Source: Chrysoporthe austroafricana (lineage: Eukaryota; Ascomycota; Sordariomycetes; Diaporthales; Cryphonectriaceae). From it: a DNA stretch of 64,000 nucleotides. The stretch is from positions 1,303,576-1,367,575 of the forward strand of contig JYIP02000004.1 in assembly GCA_001051155.2 (NCBI GenBank). Direction: 5' to 3'. The translations under genes were made by a program, and so were the position numbers. Below, one piece after another: positions 12,789-24,713 of the stretch (within the stretch, counting starts at the first letter, position 1; each line of letters starts with the position of its first letter). The notes beneath the pieces were generated by a model, which had not been told where the DNA came from, ran no database searches, and saw only the letters and a list, made by a program, of their open reading frames with translations.

Positions 12789-14751
12789 TCAGTACATACT
12801 ACCTCGTCGCGACCCACCGTCCGCAGCTTGTCGGGGTCTGCTATCGCCATATCTGGACGAGCTCACACTCGCCCGCCGACCCTCGCTCCAAATCCGGGTC
12901 GTGGTCGAACTTGACCCACTTAAGTGTCTAGTGTGGTGACTATTGAACCGACTCATCGGTATGGAGGTCATATCCTTGACCGACTCATTGTCCGTTTCAG
13001 GCAGCAAGAACGTCTCGCGCGCAGAGCGTCGAGACGCGGAAACCGCAACGCCGATCTGGCTGTACCGCAGACTGCTCCTTGGCGTGTCGTCGTCTGGGAG
13101 CCACAGACACCCTGGTTCGTAGATGGGCCCAAGGCTCGGTTCAGGCTTGCGGACCGAGGAGTGGGACAATTGGGTAGAAAGCGACCGCGGTCGTTGAGGC
13201 GTGCTAGGCGCCGTGGGCACAAAGGTCGACGTGCGCACGGTGCTGCTATTCTTTGTGGAGAAGGGTAGTTGGGATGGATGGTGGTTCGCAAAGTCACCGT
13301 TGCCATTCCGACCTGTCTTCCGGCGGAGCCATACCGGGACAAATGTCTGGTACATCTTCCGCTGGAAGGTTTTCGTCGTGCCAAAGACAATAAATGCAAG
13401 CAGGCTGGGCGATACGCCGGAGAGGTAGCCCGTGACGGTCTTCATAGCTCGCGCTACGGATAGATCGGGTGCGGTCTCGTTAGCAGCCTCGACGACGCGG
13501 TCTTTGGCCGAAAGGTGAGGACTGATGTTGGTCCACTCGAAAACACTGTAGGATGGTCAGCCATGACAGCCGTGAAACTCATGTGATGATGAATTGTAGG
13601 CCTGATGATATCGACGTCAAGAGGCCATCACTAAATAAGTCGGCGAATGGAGGCCGGCCAAAGGAAAGCTACACATGCGTACCAGAGCGTCGCAAAGGCT
13701 ATGCTGAGCCTTACCACAAGCCATCGGTCAAATGTTGCGCTCCCAGACCTTGTGGAATCGGAAAGGGCTCGACTGCGGCGACTGTGGATGGTAGATTTTC
13801 TCGTCGTTGATGTTGATTGTGCACCCTGGCCATACTGTAAGGAACGCCAAGTCTTCAATTGCCACCGACTTTGGAGATATTTGATCAGAATCATCAGGAG
13901 GAAGATGCACGACCCCACCAAACTGATCACAACTGCGCTTCTTTATCAGCAAGACTGGCTAGATGTCGGATGAGGGTTTCCCGACGTACATTGTGCGTTC
14001 GCGACAATCGCATAGACGGTAAAACTTTTGTGGGTGAAGTCCAGTTGAAGCAAGATGATGGATATCACGGCCAAGACGACCGGAACGACTCGGCCGGTGA
14101 TCGACATCGTTCGAAGGACTCGAGGGTTCTTCGCCCACCACCCGTACACGCTCGCAGCTAGAGATAATGAACTGAGGAGCAATGTGAGCCCGCGGCAAGA
14201 TTGGACGGGAGCTGGACTAGGATCTGAAGCCTACAAGAAAAAAACAAGTGACACCTCCACCATAAAGGCGAAAGCACCTGCGCGAGCACAACATCAGCCT
14301 GCGAGAGCTCCGCAAGATTGGCACGCGAATTGAATGGACGAAGCCGAGAAATGTGTCAAATACGCACGAAGGTATGCCAGGGCCAATTTAAGGCCGAATA
14401 TCTCGTTCTGATATTGGACTTCCGCATCGGTCTCATGAGCCTTGCCGTAATGGAATTGCCATGTCATGATATCTCGCCATAGTATATAATCGTATAGCTG
14501 TTGCACCAGGCTAGAGACCGTGGCTAGGAGGGTGAAATATGCAATGAAGGCCACATCTGATAGAGACTGTGGTCAGCCACTCTGAGAGACATGACGGTGA
14601 TGCATGGCAGCCCTAACTCACAGCCGGTCCTCTCACGGTGGATCCAAATCAGCCAGACCAAGATACAATTCGCAATCAGGCACACGAACGAGTAGATGAG
14701 GCAGCCGGCAGCGTCACCCAGGACGCTACCCGGAAGCTGAAAGGCTCCCAT
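12789..14751 (-). CDS. Seven-transmembrane GPCR-like membrane protein
   Basis: Reconstructed as six exons on the minus strand: 14751-14622, 14556-14368, 14277-14235, 14171-13990, 13932-13683 and 13545-12789. This gives 516 aa with all phases consistent. Hydrophobic helices occur at about residues 14-36 (CLIYSFVCLIANCILVWLIW), 44-62 (VAFIAYFTLLATVSSLV), around the AFAFMVEVSLVF junction, at VVPVVLAVISIILLQL, at FVISLVGSCIFLLMIL, at VRLSIAFATLCVFEW and at VTGYLSGVSPSLLAFIVFGT. A charged Ser/Arg-rich cytoplasmic loop (HSRRSRALSDSTRSG) separates helices 5 and 6. The last exon ends in a long Ser/Arg-rich cytoplasmic tail. This topology fits fungal GPCR-like proteins; ligand and G-protein coupling are unknown. 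The 43-nt exon 14277-14235 is the least certain part. Confidence 0.68.
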
Positions 14752-16485
14752 CCCACGCTACTATCCTGCGGCAAGGGACATGCTGCAAGACAGGAGCGAG
14801 CTGTACGACGCATGAGGTCCAAGATGAGAAAGCGAGAAACGACAGAATGAGAGCGGCTGGGGTCGAGAGCACGTTTTCCCTCGCCGGGGTGACCGGGATG
14901 GATTTGTCGGCGATGCGACGCGGAAACGGTCTTCTCAACTCCTGAGCTTCATACATCTGAGGATTCGCAGGGCTGAGCCACAGCCACGGCAGACCGAGCA
15001 CACTCTACTGCCATTTGCAGATCCTAGTCTCCCGTGGTAGTACTTACTATGGTAGAGTCAGTTCCTGCAGGGTCATGTAGAGGCTATGCCGAGCTGGGGA
15101 TTCGGAGCGATGCACGATGCAAGGTGAAGTGACGAGCCCCAAGAAGCGAGATTTGCGGCCGGGTCCCGTTTGGATGGGGAAGACCATCCTCAACCAAGCT
15201 GCGCAAGGCACCCAGACGCTGCTCAGAAAGAGAATTTTATGCCATACCGATCCCCATCGTCCCCTCTCTGGCGCTACAGTGTCAGGCCAAGCCAGAACAC
15301 TGGCTGTATGAGTGGGCCGGCGGCTCAGTACTGGGTAAAGGTCGTACCCCGTAGCAGGGACCGAACCGGGAGCGTCGGTCGTTACACCCTCACAGCACGT
15401 TGGGACCAGCCCTCCTCGACCTCGCATCCGCTTGAGGGCTAGTCCGTGACTGAGGATGGTGATCCGGCCGCCGAACCGAAATACCTCCGCACGTGCTTCG
15501 ATACGTGACCCGCCCGTGGTGGGTCGCCCGTCGGACGAGCCACCTTATCAAGCCTCTGCCACCTTGACGGTGTCGATCATGACAGGCATGGGACATGGAT
15601 CGGGACATGGATGTGAATGTGAGACACGGACATGCATACATAGTACGCACGACAGACAGCGGCCGTCAACCTCCTTGCTTGTCGCGGGTCTGCCGAGTCT
15701 GCCGAGTCTGGCGTGTCTGGTCCTCCTGCTCGCGGGATATGGGAGAGACAGCAACGGCAGTGAGCTCTGCGCGATAAGTATGGTCTAGTCTAGCCTGGTC
15801 TGTGGCTGTGGATCTATGGAGTGCTTGGGCGAGGACGGGAGTCGTGAAACGAGGCAGGTTGACAGGCGGAAGGGTTGAAGGAGCAAGGGAAGATTGCAGT
15901 GGGTTGCGGTGCAGCGCACGTCGGAAAAATAAGAGTCGGGTCCGGGAAGAGCAGCAGGGTACATCGTAGTCGATCCCGGCGGATTGGCGTGCTGAGTCAC
16001 CTCTGACTTCCACCTTTGTTACCGCTGTAATGTACGGACGCACTGATAGGCACTAATCTATAGCGGGTCCCCTGCTGTCTGGCGGGGCCTCAGGGCCTGC
16101 AAACCTTCTTCAGCGAAGCGATTTCAATACCCTGTAGAGGATCCACGCGGGGCTCAACGTCCTGGCCCTGAACTCAACTGACATGGGCAGTCAAAACCCC
16201 TGCACGAAAACATCTCGAAGGAGAAAAACGAGGCTCGATACCGGTGTTACTATGGTGCATACGATGTAGTATGGTAGTACCATGTACGGATCATCCACTA
16301 CCAGGTCTGGATACACTTTCTCGATACTACAGCACCGCCCAGGCGAGGGTACCAGGAGTCCCACGGCTTTGCAACAACATCACAAACTGTGCCCAGCCAG
16401 GGCCAGGAGAAGGTTGAGATCTGGGATGCCGCAGGGCAGGATCAGCCTCATCAAGATCTGAAGACGTGTCAGTTTTGGGTACGCA
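14752..16485. other. Intergenic, no gene seen
   Basis: Lies between the divergently transcribed GPCR-like gene and the P450 gene, so it should hold both promoters. A 9-bp tandem repeat lies at 15688-15719. A perfect inverted repeat, ATGGTA-G-TACCAT, lies near 16271-16283, about 200 bp upstream of the P450 start. Open frames here have repeat-like composition and no domain. Confidence 0.5.
15688..15719 (+). repeat. Tandem 9-bp repeat GTCTGCCGA
   Basis: About 3.5 head-to-tail copies of GTCTGCCGA; the last copies have diverged. It explains the low-complexity Thr-Arg-Gln run in an opposite-strand open frame. No function inferred. Confidence 0.75.
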
Positions 16486-18268
16486 ATGCCGGCGGACATC
16501 ATCCGGCCTCTCAGCTGGACCTGGGCCGGCCTCGTGCATATGACCAAGGCCTTCTCGCTGGTCTTCTCCCTCCTTGTGCTGTCGGCGTTGACCGTTGCAG
16601 TATACCGGCTCACCTTTCACCCCCTCTCCCGGATCCCAGGACCACGACTGGCTGCCATCTCGTCCTGCTGGTACGCCTCCCATGTGCGCAACGGCCGCAT
16701 GCTCCACTTAGGCAAGACAGTGCACGGGCGCTATGGGCCTGTCGTGCGGGTTGCCCCGAACGAGGTGTGGTTCGTCACGAAAGAGGCCTTCAGGGTGATC
16801 TACAGTGAGCCATCTGACACTTATTATCAGAAAACCATGTCTTTCTTCGCAAGACTCATTGTCTTACAGGTCCCACAAACGGGTATGAAAAGTCCAATTT
16901 TTACTGTGCGTGGGAGTAGCCGAACCCCCTCCCCCCTAACGTACACCAGACAATGCAGGGGCTGATGTCTGACAATCAACCGGTTATAGTGGCTACGGCC
17001 CTGCTCAAGCCAAAGATCGGTTGGGACTTCGGTCTCCAGTCTCCTGATACACTTGACCTCCTAGCAGAGCGTGATATGAGGCGCTATCGTTTACAGCGAA
17101 GGCTGATCGGGCCTGTCTACCACATCAACAACGTCAAAAAATACGAGCGTGCCGTCGATGCAGTCCTGGACCGGGTCATCGCGCAGCTGAAGGCGCTCCA
17201 GGGGGCCCAGGTGGATCTCAAGGAATGGATGCACATCATCGTCGTTGAGTGCCTCGGTGCCGTCAGCCTGTCATGGTCGCCGGGCTATCTCAAGGACAAG
17301 TCGGATGGTGCTTCCGGGAAGCATGCGTACATGGGCTGGAGACGAAAGAGCGTTTTTGGCCTTTTCCCCATTGCCGTCATCCTAGAGTCACTTTCGAAAT
17401 CTGCTGGTCGGGCATTTGCTACTGTCTGGCGGGTAACATATCACACCCCGAAGAACGGGTTTAAGCCATTCTTCCCTGTCAGTCTTGATGTCTCTCGTGT
17501 TTCACAGTGTGCTGACGTGCCTCGTAGGCGGTCCAAAAGAAGATTTCGCAGCGGGTGAAAGCTGCCTTGCGTGACAAGCCGCAGAAGGATGAGCGCAAGG
17601 ACATCGTTGCCGACCTGGTCCAACTGCACAAAGATCGGCCTGACTTCAACGAACAGTACCTTCGACGGATGGTCATCACCAACTTCGGTGCCGGACATGA
17701 GACTCTGACGTCGACTTTGATCTCTGCTCTTGCCATGATAGGTTCGCACGGCGAGGTTCAGAGGCGGATCGTCGAGGAAATTCAGTCGACTTCGAGAATT
17801 ATCTCCTATGACGACGCCATTCAGCTTTCAATCACGCAAGCAAGCATTAAGGAATCTCAGCGGCTCCATCCTGTGATCGGTATGTCGTTGCCCCGACAAG
17901 TCCCTGCGGGAGAAGGTATGGAAGTCCACGGGCTCTATATCCCACCCGGAACTATCGTTGGCTGCAACCCGGTCTCGCTCCACCGCAACCTGGACATTGT
18001 CGGAGCAGACGCCGAGACATATGTCCCGGATCGCTGGCTTAAGGAGAACCAGAAGAAGGACCTGGACCGTTACAACCTAATCTACGGCGGTGGCGCTCGA
18101 ACATGCCCAGGAAGGCATCTTGCCGAGATGTTGGTCTCCAAGATCGTGCCGACGCTGTTCAAGCATTTCCACGTCGAGATCGCCATGCCGCCAGAAGAGG
18201 AAATTTCTTACTACTTTATGGCCATGTTGACGGACGTGAAGGCTCGTTTCGTGGCGAGGGCACAGTAG
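16486..18268 (+). CDS. Cytochrome P450 monooxygenase, membrane anchored
   Basis: Four exons, 16486-16804, 16870-16905, 16990-17477 and 17528-18268, give 527 aa. The 36-nt second exon encodes PTNGYEKSNFY and restores the conserved run between the K-helix-distal N-terminal part and the C helix. An N-terminal helix (FSLVFSLLVLSALTVAVY) is followed by the proline hinge HPLSRIPGPRLA. The I-helix motif AGHET is at about 336-340, the K-helix ExxR (ESQR) at 390-393, PDRW follows, and the heme loop YGGGARTCPG has Cys474. The first heme-loop position is Tyr where Phe is usual. Sequence such as RRLIGPVY and GWRRKSVFGLFP fits the fungal benzoate 4-monooxygenase/pisatin demethylase-like group. Substrate unknown. 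It is not adjacent to the PKS (38 kb apart). Confidence 0.88.
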
Positions 18269-18664
18269 CTCAAGAACTGAGAGATACCAAATGAGCGACC
18301 GCAGCAACTCATGCTAAGCAGGTCATCCATGGCTCGGTTTATGAACCTAATCGTCGCGGATACAGGGCCGCGGTGCCGCTGCAGCCCGCTTCAAGGTTAG
18401 GAAGCCCTGGCGGATCTCCAATTTCCCCGTACCCTTCACACGATCATAATGCATGCTTAGCACGACCGAGTTTGCAAGCCGCTGAGTCTTTCCTTCAATC
18501 AACGTTGCGAGATCTCCTTAGGAGGCCCCGCGCGTTTGGCGACGCGATGTTCGTGCCTAGGACATAAGAACTTCCTCCCTCTCCTACCTTTACTGCAAGA
18601 TGGCACGAAACCTTCCCCGTTTTTCAGCCCCGGACGCGACCAGATCGCGACCCGGGTCAGCAAG
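18269..18664 (+). promoter_or_regulatory. Intergenic region with the GH7 promoter
   Basis: A 396-bp spacer between the P450 stop and the GH7 start, same orientation. It should contain the P450 terminator and GH7 promoter. No perfect TATA element was recognised. An in-frame open stretch upstream of 18665 lacks a signal peptide and is taken as untranslated. Confidence 0.4.
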
Positions 18665-20001
18665 ATGGCGCGCTCCAAGCCTTTCCTTACCGCTGCTCTG
18701 TTGCCAGCCCTGGCCGTGTCCCAGCAGATTGGTACAGCGGTCCCGGAAGTCCACCCGAAGCTGCCAACTTACCGCTGCACGAGCCAAGGCGGCTGCGTCC
18801 AGCGCGACACCACCATCGTCCTCGACGAGTTCTATCAAAATATACATGACGTGAATGACACGGAGATCAGCTGTGGGACATACGCCGCGCTGAACACGAC
18901 GCTCTGTCCCACAGCCGAAGCTTGTGCCGAGAACTGCGCCTTGGAGGGGATTGACTATGCTGCCAATGGGGTCCGGACCGATGGGGATGCGCTGATTATG
19001 AATCAGTTCGTCAAACTGCCCAACGGCACGTACGACAGCGTTGGACCGCGGGTGTATCTGTTGGATGTTGGGGAGGAGGACTATGAGGTATTTCAGATGC
19101 TCGATATGGAGATCAGCTTCGACGTGGACCTCTCGAAGCTCGTCTGCGGCATGAACGGCGCGCTCTACCTGACTGGGATGGAGGCCGCCGGCGGCCGGAG
19201 TGCTTGGAACCGAGCGGGCGCTTCATACGGGACGGGCTACTGTGATGCCCAGTGCTCGCGGCTAGCCTGGATCAACGGAGTGGTAATGTCTCTCGGTGGC
19301 CCATGTGAACTTCTATTAGCCCACTAACAAGACCCAAGGCAAACGTGAATGCAAGCCATGGCTCCTGCTGCAACGAGATGGACCTCCTCGAGGCTAACGC
19401 GCTCGCGCAGGCCATGACGCCGCACGCATGCAACATCACCGGCGTGTACCTCTGCACCTCGGACGACGAGTGCGAGCAGACGTACGGCGTATGCGACGAG
19501 TACGGCTGTGGGTGGAACCCCTACGTGTACAACGTGACGAGCTTCTACGGCCCTGCGACGAACTACACGATCGACACCGACCGGATCTTCACCGTCACGA
19601 CACAGTTCGTCACGGACGACGGGACGCCGGACGGGACGCTCGTCGAGATCCGGCGGCTGTGGGTGCAGGACGGGCGGATCATCAGGAACGCCGTGATCTC
19701 CACAGGGGACTTCACGGGGAGCGTGATGGACAACGCGTTCTGCAATGCGACGGCGTCGTGGTTCCAGCAGCGTGGCGGGCTGGAAGACATGGGGGGCGCG
19801 CTGGGGAGGGGGATGGTGCTGATCTTCAGCATCTGGGACGACACCGGGGGCTATATGAACTGGCTAGATGAAGGGAGCCCGGGGCCTTGTAACGCCACGC
19901 AGGGGAACCCGACGCTGATTGAGGAAGAGTATCCGGGTGTGCAGGTCAGGTTTGAGAAGATCCGCTGTGGGGAGATTGGCTCGACTTTTGGACGGGAGTG
20001 A
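18665..20001 (+). CDS. GH7 endo-beta-1,4-glucanase (Cel7B/EG I type), secreted
   Basis: Exons 18665-19282 and 19339-20001 give 426 aa; the 56-nt intron has a CTAAC branch site. The ATG at 18665 starts a signal peptide (RSKPFLTAALLPALAVS, then QQIGT as in secreted GH7 enzymes). The catalytic ExDxxE motif is CCNEMDLLEAN, with Glu219, Asp221 and Glu224. DAQCSRLAWING, FNPY-like WNPYVYN, VFSIW-like LIFSIWDDTGGYMNWLD and the terminal GEIGSTFG are GH7 hallmarks. The short loops around the tunnel and the overall length match endoglucanases rather than cellobiohydrolases. No cellulose-binding CBM1 or linker follows. The common Trp/Leu position inside ExDxxE is Leu-Leu. Role: cutting internal bonds in cellulose or mixed-linkage glucan outside the cell. 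Confidence 0.92.
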
Positions 20002-21431
20002 AAGCAGCTGCGGCTTGAGGTTGAGGACTTCGGCTGTGACGTAATCCATAGATTATAATGAACCCTTTCACCACCTTTCACCAAATGGCCTAGCTTCTCT
20101 ATCCCTTTAGGCATGTTTGAAGGCGCGGGGGCCCTTCTACAGCCTTTTTCGGCCACCTGCGCAGCCCCGATGTCGTCTTTCCTAGGCCCGGTCTCTGGAC
20201 GTCGTCAGCTGCTGAGGCAGGGGCTCTAGCTGTCATCACGAACAAGGGGTCTCAAATGCTCGACTTGGCCGCATCACCGTGAGCCGCATGCACGCTGCTA
20301 GTTGTACCTCACGATCATCACTAGAGCCCTTGCGAAGGCCAAATCCTTCACATGGGGACGTTCCGTTAACAAGATCATAGTGTGAAGTGAGTGGATACTG
20401 GTCCACTCAGGATCTGGATACTGGTCATTCGAGGTGTGGAAGACCCACACGGTTCTGTTTTCAGTTGGCTTAGGCTCAGTAGATATCTGTGCTTCTCTCT
20501 TGGTGCGCCTTACTTCGACGGGTGATCACGACGAACTATGGCGCCTGAGCCGCCGAACCGTCGATATCCTAAAAGGCCCTCACTTTCTCCTTTTAGTTGT
20601 TTCCCAGGGTCCCCGGGCTCTTTCGAGCCAGGTGCTTGGGAGTCTGTGATATCTATATCTGTGCGTTAGACCCTATGGGAAGAGGAATTATGACAATCCA
20701 TCTGGTGTTGACTACGCAATTTTACAACTGGGACCTGCCGGGTCGTGGCGTATATTTGCATCTGCTAATAGCAGAATAGAGGGCTGAGCATCAAGACTAT
20801 CCGTCGACACGTTACGAAATCTTCGTGTGGTCTCAAGACGGGTTCGTCAATGAAAGGGTATGAAATCAATACTACATTGGTGAACGGTCAGGTAGGAGAC
20901 GGAGAGGGAAGTCAGTCCACCACGCAATTGTGTTTGGTTGCGTGTCAATTGAATTTATCTATTTGTTGAATGCCTCCCAGATGTGTTTGGTGCTGAAAAT
21001 CACGGTCAGCCCAGGTAAGCCAATTTAGAAGGAGGACAGACGGCCGTTACACCAAAAACCCATCAAGATACCATGCCGCCCTTTCTCGTGGCTCAGTCCC
21101 CTTGAACACCGCGTCACACCGGCTCCGGAGTAGTGTACGGCACCCTTGTGACGGGAAGTCAAGAATGATGTCCTCGTATCTGCCGGAATTACCTCCTTCC
21201 ATGAAACACGATGGCAAACACCGTAAACACCGTAGAGAGATATAGAGGCCCTGGAGTTCCCGGGGCAAGTCTACTCGTCCCGGGCGTGACCCGCACACAG
21301 ATCACACAAGCTGTAAAACGTCACCCAGAGCTCCCAAGCTCGTCAGCCAGCAAACACACAAGCCATCAACATCTTCCCCGTCTCAAGAAGCAAGCACCGA
21401 GCAAGCATCAGGAGAGACGCCTGGAGCCACA
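20002..21431. other. Intergenic, no gene seen
   Basis: GH7 3' region and upstream region of the small ORF at 21432. Only short frames without domain character. The segment 21200-21430, just before the ORF, is C/A-rich, as expected for a fungal 5' leader. Confidence 0.45.
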
Positions 21432-21686
21432 ATGTCGTTCTCGGGACCACCACCGCCGGATCGGCCGTCTGGCTCGGGATCCTGGGGCAAGAAATCCGGC
21501 GTCAAGCCTGCGGAGCCCAAGGCAGATCCCTCAGCGCCCAGGTCGACGCCGCTGAACGACCCGCCACGGACGGAGCCGCAGTTCGGCCGCGATGACTATG
21601 CTCGCCGGTCTTGTGTGGCGGGGACTTGTAGCAGCCATAGCAGCTCGGCCCCTTCATCTGCCAACTATACGTACAAGAAGAAGTAG
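21432..21686 (+). CDS. Small Pro/Ser-rich protein, unknown function
   Basis: An 84-aa single-exon frame starting at ATG in good context (CACAATGTC) after a C/A-rich leader. The N half is Gly/Pro/Ser/Lys-rich (SGPPPPDRPSGSGSWGKK). The C half has RRSCVAGTCSSHSSS and ends in YTYKKK. No signal peptide, membrane helix or known domain; probably disordered and intracellular. Support comes from the start context, biased composition and position in a gene gap. It could be a chance ORF. Confidence 0.4.
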   Translation: MSFSGPPPPDRPSGSGSWGKKSGVKPAEPKADPSAPRSTPLNDPPRTEPQFGRDDYARRSCVAGTCSSHSSSAPSSANYTYKKK

Positions 21687-22545
21687 ACAGACGTAGAGTA
21701 GGAGGGGATGAGCGGTTACAAGAGGAAGGGAGGACTGTGATTGCTGTCGGAATGAACGGCTTTAGTTGCTTATGCCTGCAATTTGTGTTCTGAGGCCCAT
21801 CCTGATCGAGACCGCGTGGAATTACGTCTTGACTGCTATCAAATTTAGACAATGACCGCTCCCAGATTTCCCTCCCCTTTTTTTCGTATGGCTTGATCAA
21901 GACGGCTAGAGAGAGAGGTGTGTGTGTGTGTGCAGGACAGTGTTCATAAATGTGGTGACTTGGCTTGAGACTCTTGAGCAGGATCTTCCTAGGCCTGGAG
22001 AGGTTACCCAAGGTCACCTCTAGGACTGATGATGCTCGGTCCTGCGTCAAGTGGTACCCATACCACAAGGGTGCTAAAGACTTGCAATGAAATGCCTGAT
22101 GAGGTCTCGCGAGATCAGCGAGATCAGCGCGAGAGCACACAAGCATGTCTCACTTGACAGGCCCCTAGCGTGCAGGCCCGACAGGGGACACATGGTGACG
22201 TGGTGACATGGTGTAGCGGCTCGGCTCCCCTGTCCCAAAGCTTATCTTGACATCACATGGCTGGCACGCATCCCACAGCACCGGGACCTGGGAACTGGAA
22301 CCTGGGACCTTGGCGCCTCTGCTGAGCTTCCAGAGCCTCGTCGCGCCCAGGCACGAGGCAAGCTGCCTCCTGGACCTCTCTCCTCCTTTCTACCCACCCA
22401 TCACAGCTCCTCCGGCCCCGCCTATCCTCCTCCGTAGGCCCCTTCATGCAAACCCAAGATGTGATAACCACTGCAGGACAGCTCCAGAGCCGCACCGAAA
22501 CCGCAACAGATTAACGCAGCGTATCTCATCCTCCTTGCGACCGGC
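21687..22545. other. Intergenic, holds the ATG17 promoter
   Basis: Contains a (GT)n microsatellite at 21918-21932 and an imperfect CATGGTGACGTGGTGACATGGTG repeat-like stretch near 22190-22213. The last 300 bases are C-rich leader-type sequence. No gene seen. Confidence 0.45.
21918..21932 (+). repeat. (GT)n microsatellite
   Basis: Fifteen bases of alternating G and T. Simple repeat, no function inferred. Confidence 0.9.
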
Positions 22546-24209
22546 ATGTCGACCTCACCGAGCCCAGCCTCGTCGGCTGCCTACTCACGCCATGGTGAGT
22601 CGCCCTACGCCGGCGAGGACGGTCACCGCCTCGACCACGATGACATCTCTGCCTCCGTCCCCGTCGAAACTCTTGTCGAGCACCTCCTCGCCGCGAAGCG
22701 CTCGCTGTCCTCCGTGACGCTCGTGCTGCGCGCAAACGACCTGACGACCCACGCGCGCCAGCTCCACGAAGAATCCGTTATCCTAGGCGCCCAGACCGCC
22801 TTCCTCAGGAGGGGCATCGATGAGCAGAGGAAGCTGCTCGTCCGGGTCACGGCCAACATGAACCGGACGTACAATGCTGGCAAGAGGGAGTTCGGCTACC
22901 TGATCAAGACGCTTGACGCGGCAAACGGCAAGCTGGAGAGCACCATGGACATGTTAAGAGGCAGGACCGTCGACCCCGTTTTCAGGCCCGAAGGTGAGGA
23001 GCCGAAGAATCTGCTCGATTTTGTCGATGAGACACAGGTCGATGGTATTGTCAATGCTCTGAAGGCTAGCATTGCAGAGCTGCAGGTAAGCCAGGATCGG
23101 CCCTGCGGTCCATCTCATCCAGACTACAGGACTGAGCTGTATCCTCTATCATCTAGGCTGCCCAGACCTCCTTCGACAGCGACCTTCTCCGCTTCGAGGA
23201 CGATATGCGCGCCCTCAAGAAGGCCCTCGAATCGTCCAACTCGCCGTCGCCGCCGAAGTCGCCCGGCGATTCTGCCAGCCAGCGTCCCAAGCTGCCGCCC
23301 ATCGCCGATCTCCTCCGATCCCTCACAGAGCAATCCCACTCCATGGCCAAGCACCTGTTCTCGCTCAACCGCCATTTCGACATGTGCGTCACTGCCGTGC
23401 GCATTACCGAAGGCGGTACAGCCCTTGCACGGCGGAAAGCGGCTGAGGACAGCGGCGAGGCAGACCCGGTCTCCATATCAGGAGTCATTGCCCAGCAGGA
23501 AACCAACATTGATGACTTGGATCCAGCCGCGAAGTCTGAGATCGTACAGGTCGTGATGCAGGATTCTCCCGAGGTGGACGAGGTTGTGGCCGACCTTAAC
23601 GCGGAAATGCAAGAGGTCGAAGTCAACTTCAGCTTCCTCAAACACCAGGCGGATCAGGTCAAGTCGGCCTACGTGGCCGTCACAAAGGCCTTTCATATCC
23701 TAGAGGACATCGGCTCCCGCCTGTCGGGATACATCGCCGCAGAGACGGAGTTCATTGACCGGTGGGAGGTCGAGAAGGATAGCATCTTCGCTCGCCTGGA
23801 AGAGATGGAGAGCCTGCGGTACTTCTACGAGGGCTACGCCAACGCATACGACAGCCTCATCCTCGAGGTCAAGAGGAGACGGGCAGTCGAGGAGAAGATC
23901 CATGGCATCTGGCGTAAGGCCAAGGACGCGGTCGACAAGCTCGTCGAAGCTGACTGGAGGGACCGCGAGGCATTCCGGTCTGAGGTGGGCGACTACATCC
24001 CGACCGATCTGTGGGTTGGGATGAGCGGTCCCCTGCGGAAATGGGAGGTCGTCCGCGCCCAAGTCGGCGCAAACCCGACCTCGTCCTCTGGCGGTGCAAT
24101 CGCGGATGAGTTGCCAAAGCATGAGGATGTCGGTGCTATGACGCTTGGCCGCGATGTCGATGATGCTATGAGGGAAAGAACTTACATGGGCTCGAGCGGC
24201 GAGAAATAA
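22546..24209 (+). CDS. atg17: Autophagy scaffold protein Atg17
   Basis: Exons 22546-23085 and 23157-24209 (71-nt intron, donor GTAAGC, acceptor CTAG) give 530 aa. The N-terminal ETLVEHLLAAKRSLSSVTLV followed by RANDLTTHARQLHEES is characteristic of Atg17. The rest is almost entirely helical/coiled, matching the elongated crescent scaffold. A Ser/Pro linker (SSNSPSPPKSPGD) lies at about residues 200-215, and conserved FYEGYANAYDSLILEVKRRR is near 415. Family role: dimeric scaffold of the Atg1 kinase complex that organises the pre-autophagosomal structure during starvation, partnered with Atg29/Atg31 in yeast. The length is within the usual fungal range. The start lies 35 nt after a C-rich leader. 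Nothing broken. Confidence 0.9.
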
Positions 24210-24713
24210 GGGACATGTTCATATGATTAATTATGGATCTGTTTGTACATGTGGAGTTCATCAGGCGTTTTTGGCTACGGGCACTCGTCCCGGTCGGGGG
24301 AAGGAATAGTGTTTCAATCTCGTGCGGACTACGCACGTCAAACTGTTGTCGGTATGGGCAGACAGGCTGTGGCGTTGTTGGACTCATTCTTGGACCGGAC
24401 ATAGGCACGCCTACTGCAATGGGGAATAACCAATAAGCAAGGCAATTCGCGCTCTCACCCTCCCCGACTGTGCGGAATGCAGCCTAACAATGCATTACTT
24501 TCGTTAGCAGCGTCATACAAGGCGTAGGCGCAGGACTGCTGCGCCTCAATAGCTCTCTCCTTCTCGGCGCACTGCAGCTTCGACGCTGCTAGTTGCAACA
24601 ATGTCTTCGCACCGTGGCAGCGGACTGTTCAATCACTGTGGTCCTGCTATCATAGCTACAACATTAGCATCACGAAACACCAACAACACCTTGATGGCCA
24701 CATCAAGACCGGC
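24210..24713. other. Intergenic, no gene seen
   Basis: ATG17 3' region. Short frames only; no recognisable element. Confidence 0.4.

Noticed and set aside
15350..15420. GGGACCGAACCGGG resembling a tRNA T arm
   Set aside because: No matching acceptor stem or D arm on either strand.
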